Assembly (NCBI GenBank): GCA_028868545.1
Contig: JAGWUF010000002.1
Coordinates: 62,001 to 126,000 of the forward strand
Direction: 5' to 3'
DNA from: Lysobacteraceae bacterium
GTDB taxonomy: Bacteria; Pseudomonadota; Gammaproteobacteria; Xanthomonadales; Xanthomonadaceae
Length of the DNA: 64,000 nucleotides
Below are positions 28,570-38,099 of this stretch, one piece after another. Under the pieces are notes generated by a model. That model made no database searches. It saw only the letters and a program-made list of their open reading frames with translations, and was not told where the DNA came from. The position numbers were made by a program, and so were the translations under genes. Numbering within the stretch: the stretch's first letter is position 1; each line of letters starts with the position of its first letter.

Positions 28570-29868
28570 TCAGCCTTGCGCTGGCTGCAGGTAGTCGAGT
28601 GCTACCTGCAGCAGGGCACGGAAGCCGAGATCCAGTGCCGATTCGTCCAGCAGGAACTCGGGGGAATGGTTGCGTGGCGCGGTGGCCGGGTCAATGCCGG
28701 CGCCGGTGGCCCCCACGAAGAAAAACATCCCCGGGGCTTTCTGTGCGTACAGCGAAAAATCCTCCGCCCCCATTTCCAGCGGCGGTTCGTACACATTGGC
28801 CTTGCCGGCCACCGCCTGCAGGCTGGGCAGCATGCGTGCGGTCAGTGCCGGGTCGTTGACGGTGACCGGATAGCCCGCGTCGGCCGGAACGTCCGCCTGC
28901 ACCCTGGCGCCGTGGGCGGCGGCCACGTGTTCGGACACGTTGCGCAGATCGGCGAAAATCTTTTCGCGCATGGCCGGGTCGAAGGTGCGGATGGTGCCGA
29001 CCAGATCCACCTCGTCCGGAATGATGTTGTAGCGGACGCCGCCCTTGATGGAGCCAAAGGTGACCACCGCCGGTAATTTGGCAATATTGGTACGACGGCT
29101 GACGATCGTTTGTGCGCTGCCGATGAGGTCGGCAGCGGCCACGATCGGGTCGATGCCGCCCCAGGGCGCGGAGCCGTGGGTCTGCCGGCCAAGCACCCGG
29201 ATGCTGAAACGATCCGATGCCGCCATCAGCGGGCCGCCGCGCACGGCGATCTGCCCGGCCGGTACCGTGGCGAAGACGTGCAGGCCGAACACCGCTTCGG
29301 GCTTGAAGTCGCGGAACAAACCGTCCTTCAGCATCGCCTCGGCCCCGCCCTCGCCTTCTTCCGCCGGCTGGAAAATCAACAGCACCCGGCCATGCAAGTT
29401 CTTCTGCATGCCCGCCAGCGCCTCCGCCACGCCCATCAGGATGCCGGTATGCGCATCGTGGCCGCAGGCATGCATGACGCCAACGGTCTGGCCGTTGTAG
29501 TCGGTGGTGACGGTGGATGCATACGGCAGGCCGGTTTTTTCGGTCACCGGCAGCGCGTCCATGTCGGCGCGCAGCGCGATGTCCGGCCCCGGCTTGCCAC
29601 CGGTGATGACGGCGGCCACGCCGTGCCCACCCAGCATGACCGGCTTCAGCCCCAGTCTGCGCAGATGCTCGGCCACCTTCGTGGCGGTGCGCGCCTCGTG
29701 CAGGGACAGTTCCGGGTGCTGGTGGAAGTCGCGACGCCAGGCAATCACCTTCGGCTGCAGCGCCTTGGCGGCGGTGGCCACCTCGGGCCGTTGTGCGGAC
29801 TGTGCGCTGGCGCTGCCCGCCAGCAGCAACGCCATGAGGGACAAGGAAAGCGGGGCAGGCATGCGCAT
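28570..29868 (-). CDS. Exported M20-family amidohydrolase (N-acyl-amino-acid/hippurate hydrolase type)
   Basis: A metal-dependent peptidase-fold enzyme that removes an acyl group from an amide nitrogen. The 432-residue protein has a signal peptide (ALLLAGSASA, cleavage near residue 23), the substrate loop DFHQHPELS, the metal site HACGHDAHTG, the general base pair in QPAEEGEGGA, and the dimerisation domain GRQTHGSAPWGGIDP. Members include hippuricase, IAA-amino-acid hydrolases and N-acetyl-amino-acid deacetylases, and the substrate here cannot be told. The start is the first of two Met codons (MRMP) directly before the signal. It ends 9 bases from the convergent tex gene. Confidence 0.88.
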   Translation of the reverse strand: MRMPAPLSLSLMALLLAGSASAQSAQRPEVATAAKALQPKVIAWRRDFHQHPELSLHEARTATKVAEHLRRLGLKPVMLGGHGVAAVITGGKPGPDIALRADMDALPVTEKTGLPYASTVTTDYNGQTVGVMHACGHDAHTGILMGVAEALAGMQKNLHGRVLLIFQPAEEGEGGAEAMLKDGLFRDFKPEAVFGLHVFATVPAGQIAVRGGPLMAASDRFSIRVLGRQTHGSAPWGGIDPIVAAADLIGSAQTIVSRRTNIAKLPAVVTFGSIKGGVRYNIIPDEVDLVGTIRTFDPAMREKIFADLRNVSEHVAAAHGARVQADVPADAGYPVTVNDPALTARMLPSLQAVAGKANVYEPPLEMGAEDFSLYAQKAPGMFFFVGATGAGIDPATAPRNHSPEFLLDESALDLGFRALLQVALDYLQPAQG

Positions 29869-29906
29869 GTTCAGGATATCGTCGGGAAGACATTCGCCGG
29901 AACCGG

Positions 29907-29912
29907 GATAAT
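29907..29912 (+). promoter_or_regulatory. -10 box for a leaderless small cysteine-protein transcript
   Basis: GATAAT ends 6 bases before the ATG at 29919, leaving no space for a ribosome-binding site. No -35 box is obvious. Confidence 0.45.
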
Positions 29913-29918
29913 ACGCGG

Positions 29919-30113
29919 ATGCACCTGCCGCAGATCCCCGCCTCGCTCGACCCGCGCCCGCAGCCACCGGAACCGGTGCTGCCATCCGATTGCTGCGACA
30001 GCGGCTGCGACCCTTGCGTGCACGACAGCTACGCCGATGCGCTGGCGCACTACCGCCAGTTGCTTGCCGCGTGGAAGCAGCGTCACCCGGACGCCGACGC
30101 AAGCTCAGCCTGA
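29919..30113 (+). CDS. Oxidoreductase-like domain small protein
   Basis: A 64-residue protein with a Pro-rich start and the compact cysteine motif CCDSGCDPCVHD (Cys25, 26, 30, 33) followed by a helix, YADALAHYRQLLAAW. This is the pattern of the small oxidoreductase-like (PF09791-type) domain, whose function is unproven; metal or cluster binding is plausible. It is divergent from the M20 hydrolase gene with 50 bases between starts. Its last 9 bases overlap the end of the convergent phosphopantetheinyl transferase gene. The precise -10 box before its ATG supports it as a real gene. Confidence 0.75.
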   Translation: MHLPQIPASLDPRPQPPEPVLPSDCCDSGCDPCVHDSYADALAHYRQLLAAWKQRHPDADASSA

Positions 30114-30797
30114 CGCTGCCTCGGTCACGAATTGCCAGAACCGCGGCGGCTCCGGCAGCTGGGCATCGACGTCGATGCGGGTGCCGGCCGCCACGCACAA
30201 TGCCAGCGCACCCTCGCCCACGCGCCAGCTGCAGCCTTCGGCACTCGCGGCGATCGCCGGCCGGGCGCTGAAGCGGCGCGCCTGTGCCGGCAACAGCCCC
30301 TCGCCACTGCGCTTGCCACGGGCTTCCTTCAAGGCCCAGTAGTGATGGAACAAGGCGCCGCGTGCCTGTGCATCGCACGCGCGCAGCTGCGCAACCTCCT
30401 CGCTGGAGAAGCTGAAACCCGCCAGCGCCAGCAAGTCACGCGGCTTGCGCGGGATCTCGACATCCACCCCCACCGGCAGTTCGGACAGTGCCAGCGCCAG
30501 ATGGCCGCCGCCATGGCTCAGACTGAGGTGCAGGGACGATGGCTGGGCATCCACCAGCAGTCGGGGCCGCCCGTCCGGATGGATATCCAGCCCGATTCGC
30601 GCAGGCGCCAGCTGCAACCACTGCGCGGCCAGCTGGCGGGCCTGCCAATGCCCGGCGATGAAACTCTCGCGCCGGGCCGGCGCCGTCATCGCCTGCAGGC
30701 ATTGCAGCTCGTGCACCGTCATCCACTGCGAAGGCGGCTCGCTGCCGTCCAGCACGGCGGCTGTCTCCAGCAATTGCAGGCGGACACGCGCCGTCAT
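30105..30797 (-). CDS. 4'-phosphopantetheinyl transferase superfamily protein
   Basis: Transfers the phosphopantetheine arm of CoA to a carrier protein serine. The 230-residue length and the order of motifs fit the Sfp/Gsp subgroup: a LSLSH strand (His95), VGVDVE with metal ligands Asp112 and Glu114, and WALKEA (154-159) with Lys157 and Glu158. No polyketide or peptide synthetase gene is present in the window, so its carrier-protein partner is unknown. It may serve fatty-acid or secondary-metabolite carriers elsewhere. It follows clpA on the same strand after 36 bases. Confidence 0.85.
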   Translation of the reverse strand: MTARVRLQLLETAAVLDGSEPPSQWMTVHELQCLQAMTAPARRESFIAGHWQARQLAAQWLQLAPARIGLDIHPDGRPRLLVDAQPSSLHLSLSHGGGHLALALSELPVGVDVEIPRKPRDLLALAGFSFSSEEVAQLRACDAQARGALFHHYWALKEARGKRSGEGLLPAQARRFSARPAIAASAEGCSWRVGEGALALCVAAGTRIDVDAQLPEPPRFWQFVTEAASG

Positions 30798-30833
30798 GTG
30801 CTGGTCTTCATCGGTGCAGACAGGGCATCCCGC

Positions 30834-33113
30834 TCAGTCCACCAGCGCCGGCAGCAGTTTTTCCGGTTCCGCCTGCACGTCCAGGTGCAGCTCGCCATCC
30901 GCTGCATCCAGTGCCACCCGGCCACCCTGCACCAGCTTTCCGAACAACAGCTCGTCGGCCAGCGGGCGCTTGATCCTGTCCTGGATCAGCCGCGCCATCG
31001 GCCGCGCACCCATCAGCGGATCGAAGCCTTGCCGGCCCAGCCATTCGCGTGCGGCCGGCGTGGCCGACAGGGTGACCTGCTTCTCGTGCAGTTGCAGCTC
31101 CAGTTCGATCAGGAACTTGTCCACCACCCGCAGGATGTGATCGAAGCCCAGCGCCTGGAACTGCACCACCGCATCCAGCCGGTTGCGGAACTCGGGGCTG
31201 AAGCCGCGACGGATCGCTTCCATCGCATCCGGGCTGTGATCCTGCTTGGTGAAACCAATACTGCGCCGCGCCGCCTGGCTGGCGCCGATATTGGTAGTCA
31301 TCACCAGCACCACGTTGCGGAAATTGGCTTCGCGGCCGTTGGTGTCGGTGAGCGTGCCGCGATCCATCACCTGCAACAGGATGTTGAAGATGTCGGGGTG
31401 CGCTTTTTCGATTTCATCCAGCAGCAGCACGCAGTGCGGGGTCTTGACGATTTTTTCGGTCAGCAGCCCGCCCTGGTCGAAACCCACATAGCCAGGCGGC
31501 GCACCGATCAGCCGGCTCACCGAATGCGGCTCCATGTATTCGCTCATGTCGAAGCGAATCAGCTCGATGCCCAGCTGCATCGCCAGCTGGCGGGTGACTT
31601 CGGTCTTGCCCACGCCGGTGGGGCCGGCGAACAGGAAGCTGCCGATCGGCTTGTCGGGGTTGCCCAGGCCGCTGCGTGCCAGCTTGATGGCACTGGCCAG
31701 GGTGTCGATGGCCGGATCCTGGCCGAAGATCACCATCTTCAGATTGCGATCCAGATGCTTCAGCACATCCTTGTCGGAGGCACTGACCTGCTTGGCGGGA
31801 ATGCGCGCCATCTTCGCCACGATGGTCTCGATTTCCTCCACGTCGATCAGCTGCTTGCGCGACTCCTGCGGTTGCAGACGCTGGCGTGCGCCGGCCTCGT
31901 CGATCACGTCGATCGCCTTGTCCGGCAGCAGGCGGTCGCCGATGTGCTTGACCGACAGATCCACCGCGGCCTGAATCGCCTCGTCGGCATAGCTCACGCC
32001 GTGGTGCGCTTCGTACTTCGGCCGCAACCCTTTCAGGATTTCCACCGCCTCGCCCACCGTGGGCTCGACAATGTCGATCTTCTGGAAGCGCCGTGCCAGC
32101 GCGCGATCCTTCTCGAACACGCCGCGGTATTCCTGGAAGGTGGTGGAGCCGATGCAGCGCAGCTCGCCGTTGGCCAGCACCGGCTTGATCAGATTGGAGG
32201 CATCCATGGTGCCGCCGCTGGCGGAACCGGCCCCGATGATGGTGTGGATTTCGTCGATGAACAAGATCGCGTGCGGCTGCTTCTTCAGCGCCGCCAGCAC
32301 GCCCTTCAGGCGTTTCTCGAAATCGCCGCGATATTTGGTACCGGCCACCAGTGCGCCCAGATCCAGCGCATAGATCACCGCCCCGGCCAGCACGTCGGGC
32401 ACTTCGCCATCGACGATGCGCTTGGCCAGCCCTTCCGCCAGCGCGGTCTTGCCCACGCCGGATTCGCCCACGTACAGCGGGTTGTTCTTGCGCCGGCGGC
32501 ACAGCACCTGGATGGTGCGCTCGATTTCGTCGGCGCGGCCCACCAGCGGGTCGATCTTGCCGGCCAGCGCCGCCTCGTTGAGGTTGGCCGCGAATTCGGT
32601 CAGCGGGTCGCCCTTGGGCTCGCCTTCGGCGGTGTCGTGCCTGGCCTCGCCCTCGGCGGGTGGCGGCGAACTGTCCTCGTCCTGCCTGGCGATCCCGTGG
32701 CTGATGTAATTGACCACATCCAGCCGATGCACATCCTGCTGGTTCAGGAAATACACCGCGTGCGAATCCTTCTCGCCGAAGATCGCCACCAGCACGTTGG
32801 CACCCGTGACTTCCTTGCGACCGGACGATTGCACGTGGTACACCGCGCGCTGCAGCACACGCTGGAAGCCCAGGGTGGGTTGGGTCTCGCGGCCGTCGTC
32901 CTCGGCCAGGCGATGCACCGACACCTCGATGGCGTTGTCGAGTTCGGCGCGCAGCCTGGCCAGGTCGGCGCCCAGCGCGCGCAGGACGGCTTCGGCGGCC
33001 GGGTTGTCCAGCAGCGCCAGCAGCAGGTGCTCGACCGTCATGAACTCATAGCGGGCTTCACGGGTGCGCTTGTAGCACTGGCCGATGGTTTGCTCGAGAT
33101 CCTTGCTGAACAT
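30834..33113 (-). CDS. clpA: ATP-dependent Clp protease ATP-binding subunit ClpA
   Basis: The hexameric unfoldase that feeds ClpP. The 759-residue protein has the double N-domain repeat ([30 protein letters not shown]), AAA module 1 with GESGVGKT and FIDEIHT, a module-2 region with GPTGVGKT and [12 protein letters not shown], and the D2 small domain [10 protein letters not shown]. Length and absence of the long middle coiled coil separate it from ClpB/ClpC. GGAGG lies upstream of ATG. A TTGCCC-17-TACATA promoter-like pair lies in the 104-base gap after clpS. Confidence 0.97.
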   Translation of the reverse strand: MFSKDLEQTIGQCYKRTREARYEFMTVEHLLLALLDNPAAEAVLRALGADLARLRAELDNAIEVSVHRLAEDDGRETQPTLGFQRVLQRAVYHVQSSGRKEVTGANVLVAIFGEKDSHAVYFLNQQDVHRLDVVNYISHGIARQDEDSSPPPAEGEARHDTAEGEPKGDPLTEFAANLNEAALAGKIDPLVGRADEIERTIQVLCRRRKNNPLYVGESGVGKTALAEGLAKRIVDGEVPDVLAGAVIYALDLGALVAGTKYRGDFEKRLKGVLAALKKQPHAILFIDEIHTIIGAGSASGGTMDASNLIKPVLANGELRCIGSTTFQEYRGVFEKDRALARRFQKIDIVEPTVGEAVEILKGLRPKYEAHHGVSYADEAIQAAVDLSVKHIGDRLLPDKAIDVIDEAGARQRLQPQESRKQLIDVEEIETIVAKMARIPAKQVSASDKDVLKHLDRNLKMVIFGQDPAIDTLASAIKLARSGLGNPDKPIGSFLFAGPTGVGKTEVTRQLAMQLGIELIRFDMSEYMEPHSVSRLIGAPPGYVGFDQGGLLTEKIVKTPHCVLLLDEIEKAHPDIFNILLQVMDRGTLTDTNGREANFRNVVLVMTTNIGASQAARRSIGFTKQDHSPDAMEAIRRGFSPEFRNRLDAVVQFQALGFDHILRVVDKFLIELELQLHEKQVTLSATPAAREWLGRQGFDPLMGARPMARLIQDRIKRPLADELLFGKLVQGGRVALDAADGELHLDVQAEPEKLLPALVD

Positions 33114-33144
33114 GGGGATGACATCCTCCGAAACACTTGCCTCC

Positions 33145-33173
33145 TATGTAGGGCGCAATTCCCGTCAGGGCAA
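33145..33173 (-). promoter_or_regulatory. Candidate clpA promoter
   Basis: On the minus strand TTGCCC (33173-33168) and TACATA (33150-33145) are 17 bases apart, 31 bases before the clpA ATG and downstream of the clpS stop. This would allow clpA to be expressed apart from clpS. Confidence 0.4.
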
Positions 33174-33217
33174 GCCCCCGAACGCCATAACCCGCCGCAA
33201 GTGGCACTTTTCCCGGT

Positions 33218-33547
33218 TCAGGCCTGCTCCATCGTGCACAACAGCGGGTGCTGGTTCAGCCGTGCGTAATCATTGACCTGGGCCACCTTGGATTCGGCGA
33301 TCTCGCGGGTATAGACACCGCAGACGCCGCGACCGCGGGTGTGGACGTGCAGCATGACCTGGGTGGCCGACTCCAGCGTCTTGCCGAAAAACTGCATCAG
33401 CACATCCACCACGAAGTCCATCGGGGTGTAGTCGTCATTCAGCAGCAGCACGGTGTATTGCGGTGGTTTGGCGACGGCCGGGCGCGCCGGCGCCACCACG
33501 GTGGCGTGGTCGTGGCCGTGCTGCGGTTTCTCGGTTTCATTGGGCAT
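33218..33547 (-). CDS. clpS: ClpS adaptor protein
   Basis: ClpS delivers N-degron substrates to ClpA. The 109-residue protein has a variable N-terminal arm, then [20 protein letters not shown] and the ClpA-binding helix region with [21 protein letters not shown], all typical. The start MPNETEK is set by a perfect TATAAT 6 bases upstream on the minus strand, so the in-frame extension upstream is not used and the message is probably leaderless. clpA follows 104 bases downstream. Confidence 0.96.
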   Translation of the reverse strand: MPNETEKPQHGHDHATVVAPARPAVAKPPQYTVLLLNDDYTPMDFVVDVLMQFFGKTLESATQVMLHVHTRGRGVCGVYTREIAESKVAQVNDYARLNQHPLLCTMEQA

Positions 33548-33553
33548 CGCCTG

Positions 33554-33559
33554 ATTATA
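33554..33559 (-). promoter_or_regulatory. Consensus -10 box for leaderless clpS
   Basis: TATAAT on the minus strand ends 6 bases before the clpS ATG. It is back to back with the promoter of the divergent Nudix gene, whose GACAAT lies at 33598-33603. Confidence 0.6.
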
Positions 33560-33597
33560 CGAAGCCCCGGCACATGGACGATATCTCCGGCAACAGG

Positions 33598-33603
33598 GAC
33601 AAT
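33598..33603 (+). promoter_or_regulatory. -10 box for the leaderless Nudix-mnmA-hflD operon
   Basis: GACAAT ends 6 bases before the ATG at 33610. TGGACG at 33575-33580 is a 4-of-6 match to a -35 box with a 17-base spacer. Confidence 0.5.
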
Positions 33604-33609
33604 GGGCCG

Positions 33610-34074
33610 ATGCAATCGCAGCAAGCACGCTTCTGGCAACCCGATGTCACCGTGGCCACCCTGGTGGTGCGTGATGGCCGCCTGCTGTGCGTCGAGGAGC
33701 AGGCCAACGGGGCCCTGGTCATCAACCAGCCGGCGGGGCATCTGGAGCCGGACGAAAGCCTGATCGAAGCAGCCGTGCGCGAAACCCGCGAGGAAACCGG
33801 CTGGAACGTGCGCCTCACCCATCTGGTGGGCAGTTACCAATGGAAAGCACCCGAAACGGGAAAGCATTATCTGCGCTTTGCTTTCGCCGCCGAGCCGCTG
33901 GATGAAATTCCCGGAGCGGTGCTGGATGACGGCATCGTGCGCGCCCTGTGGCTGAGCCCGCAGGAATTGCAGGCCGAAATGGCGCGCCATCGCAGCCCGC
34001 TGGTGTGGCAGGTCGTGGCCGACTGGCTGGGCGGCAGCCGGTACCCGTTGACGTTGGTGCAACAACTGGCATGA
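33610..34074 (+). CDS. Nudix hydrolase, NudJ-like
   Basis: A 154-residue Nudix pyrophosphatase. The Nudix box is complete: [22 protein letters not shown] fits GX5EX7REUXEEXGU. QPAGHLE and the adjacent VTVATLVV strand are like NudJ, which acts on thiamine and isopentenyl pyrophosphates, and NudJ is encoded upstream of mnmA-hflD in enterobacteria too. The ATG at 33610 lies right behind a -10 box; an in-frame ATG at 33574 is upstream of the predicted transcript start. The stop overlaps the mnmA start (ATGA). Confidence 0.85.
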   Translation: MQSQQARFWQPDVTVATLVVRDGRLLCVEEQANGALVINQPAGHLEPDESLIEAAVRETREETGWNVRLTHLVGSYQWKAPETGKHYLRFAFAAEPLDEIPGAVLDDGIVRALWLSPQELQAEMARHRSPLVWQVVADWLGGSRYPLTLVQQLA

Positions 34075-35177
34075 GCGCGGAACACATCGTGGTGGGCGTC
34101 TCCGGCGGCGTCGATTCCTCGGTGGCGGCCTTGCTGCTGCGCGATGCCGGCTGCACCGTCACCGGGCTGTTCATGCAGAACTGGAACGACGACGGCAGCG
34201 GCGAGTGCCGGGCCGAGGACGACCGCCGCGATGCGGTGGCGGTGTGCGGGACGCTGGGCATCCCGATCCGCTTCCGGGATTTCTCGAAAGAATACTGGGA
34301 CGGCGTATTTCGTCATTTCCTCGACGAGTACGCCGCCGGCCGCACGCCCAATCCGGACGTGCTGTGCAACCGCGAGATCAAGTTCAAGCACTTCCTGGAT
34401 GCCGCCCGCGAACTGGGCGCCGATGCCATCGCCACCGGCCACTACGCGCGGGTGGATCACGACGGCCACGCCTTCCGCCTGCTGCGCGCGATCGACCGCA
34501 GCAAGGACCAGAGCTACTTCCTGCACCAGTTGGGACAGGCACAGCTGGCCTCGACCCGCTTTCCGCTGGGCGCGCTGCACAAGCACGAGATCCGCAGGAT
34601 CGCGGCCGAGCACGGCCTGCGCACCGCGGAAAAGAAGGATTCCACCGGTATCTGCTTCATCGGCGAGCGCGATTTCCGCAGCTTCCTGGCGCACTACCTG
34701 CCGACGCGCGAGGGCGAGATGCGCACACCCGACGGGCAGCGCATCGGTACTCATCCGGGCGTGTTCTATTTCACCCTGGGCCAGCGCGAAGGCCTGCACA
34801 TCGGCGGCGTGCGCGGCCGCCCGCAGGCACCGTGGTTCGTGGTGGCCAAGGACGTGGCACGCAACATCCTGTACGTCGATCAAGGCCATGACAGCCCGTG
34901 GCTGCAATCGACCACCTTGCACAGCGAAACCGCCCACTGGATCGCCGGCAGCCCGCCGGCGGCACGCTTTGCATGCACCGCGCAGACCCGCTACCGCCAG
35001 CCCGACGAGGCCTGCGAAGTCCGCGTACGCGACGACGGCACGCTGGACGTGGTGTTCGTCCGTCCGCAGCGGGCGGTCACTCCCGGTCAATCCCTGGTGC
35101 TTTACGATGGCGACGTCTGTCTTGGCGGCGCCGTCATCGCCAGCACCGACGCCCCCGTTCCCGGAACCCCTGCATGA
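34071..35177 (+). CDS. mnmA: tRNA-specific 2-thiouridylase MnmA
   Basis: Thiolates U34 of tRNAs for Lys, Glu and Gln. The 368-residue protein has the ATP pyrophosphatase loop SGGVDSSV near the start, the first catalytic cysteine in VLCNREIKF and the second in [12 protein letters not shown], and the C-terminal beta-barrel with [13 protein letters not shown]. Translation is coupled by ATGA overlaps with both the Nudix gene before it and hflD after it. Confidence 0.97.
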   Translation: MSAEHIVVGVSGGVDSSVAALLLRDAGCTVTGLFMQNWNDDGSGECRAEDDRRDAVAVCGTLGIPIRFRDFSKEYWDGVFRHFLDEYAAGRTPNPDVLCNREIKFKHFLDAARELGADAIATGHYARVDHDGHAFRLLRAIDRSKDQSYFLHQLGQAQLASTRFPLGALHKHEIRRIAAEHGLRTAEKKDSTGICFIGERDFRSFLAHYLPTREGEMRTPDGQRIGTHPGVFYFTLGQREGLHIGGVRGRPQAPWFVVAKDVARNILYVDQGHDSPWLQSTTLHSETAHWIAGSPPAARFACTAQTRYRQPDEACEVRVRDDGTLDVVFVRPQRAVTPGQSLVLYDGDVCLGGAVIASTDAPVPGTPA

Positions 35178-35788
35178 GCAACCCCATCGATGACCGCGTG
35201 CTGGCCCTGGCCGGCCTGTTGCAGGCACTGGCGCAGGTGCGCCGGATTGCAGATACCGGCCAATCGGACATGGCACTGGTGCAAGGCGCGCTGGACAGCG
35301 TGTTTCGCATCGATGCGCGCGACACCGAGGCGGTGTTCGGCACGGCCCTGCAATTGCGCGCCGGCCTGCGCCAGCTGCGGGAGTACCTGGCCAATGGCAG
35401 CAAGGACGAGGCGCTGGGGAAACTGGCACTGGCGGTGCTGCAACTCGAGCGCCGTTTCGTGCGCAGCAAGCCGATGCTGGAACAGGTCAATGCGACCTTG
35501 CAGCGGTTGCAACCCGATGCTTCGCGGCTGGGCAGCGCACATGCCGACGTGGTTTCGGCGCTGGCCAGGCTTTATGCCGACAGTCTGAGCACGCTGCGTC
35601 CGCGGGTCATGGTGCAAGGCAACCCGCACTATCTGGGGCAGGCCGGCGTGGTGGCGGAAATCCGTGCCCTGCTGCTGGCGGCCCTGCGCGCCGCCGTGCT
35701 GTGGCGGCAGATGGGTGGCAGCCTGTGGGATTTCGTGTTCGCACGGCGGCAGATGGCCGCCGCCATCGATGCACGGCTGGCAGGCTGA
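35174..35788 (+). CDS. hflD: HflD family protein
   Basis: HflD is a small peripheral membrane protein named for its effect on lambda lysogeny; its housekeeping role is unclear. The 204-residue all-helical protein has the family's [19 protein letters not shown] opening, the SVFRIDA segment and GNPHYLGQ...[23 protein letters not shown]. The position directly after mnmA (ATGA overlap) is the conserved arrangement. It ends 9 bases before the stop of the convergent DUF2058 gene. Confidence 0.92.
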   Translation: MSNPIDDRVLALAGLLQALAQVRRIADTGQSDMALVQGALDSVFRIDARDTEAVFGTALQLRAGLRQLREYLANGSKDEALGKLALAVLQLERRFVRSKPMLEQVNATLQRLQPDASRLGSAHADVVSALARLYADSLSTLRPRVMVQGNPHYLGQAGVVAEIRALLLAALRAAVLWRQMGGSLWDFVFARRQMAAAIDARLAG

Positions 35789-35797
35789 GCTGCCGCC

Positions 35798-36442
35798 TTA
35801 CCAGGTCAGGTCATCAGGCACCTGGTAGTGCGGGTCGGAGTACGGATCGGCTTCGTCCGGCGCGTTCGGATCGACTTTCAGCGCGACGGCCGGGGCGAAG
35901 ATCGCCTCGGCCTCCGCCAGCGTGGCGGCATCCACCAGCAGGTAGCGACCGTTCATCTGCAACACGCCCAGCGCGCCGGCATTGAGCGCTTTCAACTGCT
36001 CGACCGTGACATGGATGCGCTTGATCTTGCCGCCGTACTCGAAATGGCGGACGTGTTCGGCGTCGACGGCGTTCAGCGCCTTGTCCTTGAGGAAGACCTC
36101 CAGCCTGGCCTTGGCTTCGCGACGAACACGCGCCTCTTCCTGCTTCAGGCGTTCGGCCTCGATGCGCTCGTCCTTTTCCTTCTGCGCGCGAATCGCATAG
36201 GCCTTGGCCAGGTCGATGTCTTCGCGCGGCATCCTTTGGGGGTGCGGGGCCTTGTGCGGGCGCTGCGGCGGTTTGCCGGCATGCGCAGGCTTTCCCGTCG
36301 GCGCGGGTTTGCTGCCGGCGTGCGCGGGCTTGCCGCCCTGCCCGGCCTGCGGCCGGCGCGGATCCGGCTTCGGTCGCGGGGCGGGCTTGGGCGCATCCTG
36401 GAAACCCAGGCCCAGCAGCTGGTCGCGGAGGGAATTGCTCAT
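35798..36442 (-). CDS. DUF2058 family protein (YaiL-like)
   Basis: A 214-residue soluble basic protein. The first 70 residues are a Pro/Lys/Gly/His-rich disordered arm (GKPAHAG-type repeats). Residues about 70-115 form a charged helix (AIRAQKEKDERIEAERLKQEEARVRR cut here for length at its core), followed by the conserved FEYGGKIKRIHVT and NGRYLLVDA segments. The family is often annotated as a nucleoprotein or polyprotein-like factor without proven function. It is the third gene of ugd-slyX-DUF2058, 14 bases after slyX. Confidence 0.8.
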   Translation of the reverse strand: MSNSLRDQLLGLGFQDAPKPAPRPKPDPRRPQAGQGGKPAHAGSKPAPTGKPAHAGKPPQRPHKAPHPQRMPREDIDLAKAYAIRAQKEKDERIEAERLKQEEARVRREAKARLEVFLKDKALNAVDAEHVRHFEYGGKIKRIHVTVEQLKALNAGALGVLQMNGRYLLVDAATLAEAEAIFAPAVALKVDPNAPDEADPYSDPHYQVPDDLTW

Positions 36443-36456
36443 GTCGGTGCAGGCAC

Positions 36457-36684
36457 TCAGTAATGCGGTGGAGGGGGTTCGCTGGCGGCATCGCCGGTGA
36501 CCGGGCTGGCCGCCATCGCGCTGCGCAATTGCCGCAACTCTTCCAGCGCGCGATGCAGGCGCAGCGCGTTGCCGGCCTCCTCGCTGCGGGCGGCGGCCAG
36601 CGCGTCGCTGAGTTCCAGCAGCGCCTGCTCCTGGAACGCCAGCCGGGTTTCCAGATCCACCAGCCGTTGTTCGAGCTCGGTCAT
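36457..36684 (-). CDS. slyX: SlyX homologue
   Basis: A 75-residue coiled-coil protein: [26 protein letters not shown] followed by a Pro-rich end PPPPHY, the hallmark of SlyX. Its biochemical role is not known. The start codon overlaps the ugd stop (ATGA), so it is translated with ugd. Confidence 0.88.
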   Translation of the reverse strand: MTELEQRLVDLETRLAFQEQALLELSDALAAARSEEAGNALRLHRALEELRQLRSAMAASPVTGDAASEPPPPHY

Positions 36685-38033
36685 GCCTGCTCCTTGCGCA
36701 GCGAGCGGCCGCGGCCGATGCCGTAATAGGCAAGACCTGCCGCTTCCACCTCGGCGGGTTCATAGAGATTGCGGCCATCGAAAATCACGGCGTCGGCCAG
36801 CGTGGCCTGCAATCTGGCGAAGTCGGGGCTGCGAAACTGCTTCCATTCGGTCATCACCAGCAACGCATCGGCCCCTGCCAAAGCCTCGTCGGCGCTGGCG
36901 CACAGTGCAAGATCGACGCGTTCGCCATGAAGGCGCCGGGTTTCGGCCATCGCCTCGGGATCGAAGGCGCGCACCTGCACCCCGGCGTCCCACAGCAATT
37001 GCAGCATCCGGCGGCTGGAGGCTTCGCGCATGTCGTCGGTATTGGGTTTGAACGCCAGCCCCCACAGCGCCACGGTCTTGCCGCGCAGTGTTGCCACATC
37101 GCCGTAATGACGCACTATCAAATCGAACAGATGGCCTTTCTGCGCGGCATTGACGGCTTCCACGGCGTCCAGCAGGCGCGGCATCACCCCGTGCTGCGCA
37201 GCGGTTCGTGCCAATGCCCGCACGTCCTTGGGAAAACAAGAGCCACCATAACCGGCGCCCGGATAGATGAAATGCCAGCCGATGCGCGGATCGGAACCGA
37301 TGCCCCTGCGCACCATTTCGACATCGGCACCCACCTGTTCGGCGATGTTGGCAATCTCGTTCATGAAGCTGATCTTGGTGGCCAGCATCGCGTTCGCCGC
37401 GTACTTGGTCAGCTCGGCAGAGCGCACATCCATGGCCACGATGCGGTCGCGGTTGCGATTGAACGGCGCATACAGGCGCTTCAGTTTCTCGATGGCCGCA
37501 GGACGATCGGCACCGATCACGATGCGGTCCGGCCGCATGCAGTCCTCCACCGCGGCGCCTTCCTTCAGGAATTCGGGGTTGGAGACCACGTCGAAATCGA
37601 CCCGCACGCCGCGCGCCGCCAATTCGGCGTCGATGGCCGCACGCACCTTGTCGGCGGTGCCCACCGGCACGGTGGACTTGTCCACCACCACCACCGGCCG
37701 GACGATGTGCCGGCCGATCGTCCGCGCTACCTCGCGCACGTATTGCAGGTCGGCGCTGCCATCCTCATCGGGCGGCGTACCCACCGCGATGAACACCACT
37801 TCGCCGTGGTCGATGCCGCCGGCAGCGTCGGTGGTGAACCGCAGGCGGCCGGCAGCGTGATTGGCCTGCACCATCGGTGCCAGGCCCGGCTCGAAGATCG
37901 GCACGACGCCCTTGTTCAGACCGTCCACCTTGGCCGCATCGATATCGACGCAGACCACGTCGTGGCCCACTTCAGCCAGGCAGGTGCCTGTCACCAGACC
38001 CACATAACCGGTACCGAAAATGCAAACCCGCAT
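36681..38033 (-). CDS. ugd: UDP-glucose 6-dehydrogenase
   Basis: Oxidises UDP-glucose to UDP-glucuronate for exopolysaccharide or lipid A modification. The 450-residue protein has the NAD loop [11 protein letters not shown], the TVPVGT strand, [17 protein letters not shown], and the catalytic cysteine in YGGSCFPKD, with a C-terminal Rossmann domain containing [21 protein letters not shown] precedes the start MRVCIFG, so the upstream in-frame extension is excluded. A strong Rho-independent terminator sits only 12 bases before the start codon, which raises the question of how the gene is transcribed. Confidence 0.95.
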   Translation of the reverse strand: MRVCIFGTGYVGLVTGTCLAEVGHDVVCVDIDAAKVDGLNKGVVPIFEPGLAPMVQANHAAGRLRFTTDAAGGIDHGEVVFIAVGTPPDEDGSADLQYVREVARTIGRHIVRPVVVVDKSTVPVGTADKVRAAIDAELAARGVRVDFDVVSNPEFLKEGAAVEDCMRPDRIVIGADRPAAIEKLKRLYAPFNRNRDRIVAMDVRSAELTKYAANAMLATKISFMNEIANIAEQVGADVEMVRRGIGSDPRIGWHFIYPGAGYGGSCFPKDVRALARTAAQHGVMPRLLDAVEAVNAAQKGHLFDLIVRHYGDVATLRGKTVALWGLAFKPNTDDMREASSRRMLQLLWDAGVQVRAFDPEAMAETRRLHGERVDLALCASADEALAGADALLVMTEWKQFRSPDFARLQATLADAVIFDGRNLYEPAEVEAAGLAYYGIGRGRSLRKEQA

Positions 38034-38045
38034 CGCAACCCTCCC

Positions 38046-38087
38046 AAAAAACAACGCCCGGGCGTACCCGATGGCACGCCACGGGCG
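38046..38087 (-). terminator. Rho-independent terminator directly before ugd
   Basis: On the minus strand CGCCCGTGGCGT (38087-38076) pairs with ACGCCCGGGCG (38065-38055), giving an 11-bp stem with one bulged U and a 10-base loop, followed by TTGTTTTTT. It ends the upstream FKBP message and lies inside what must be the ugd leader. Confidence 0.8.
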
Positions 38088-38099
38088 CGATGCAAGCGG

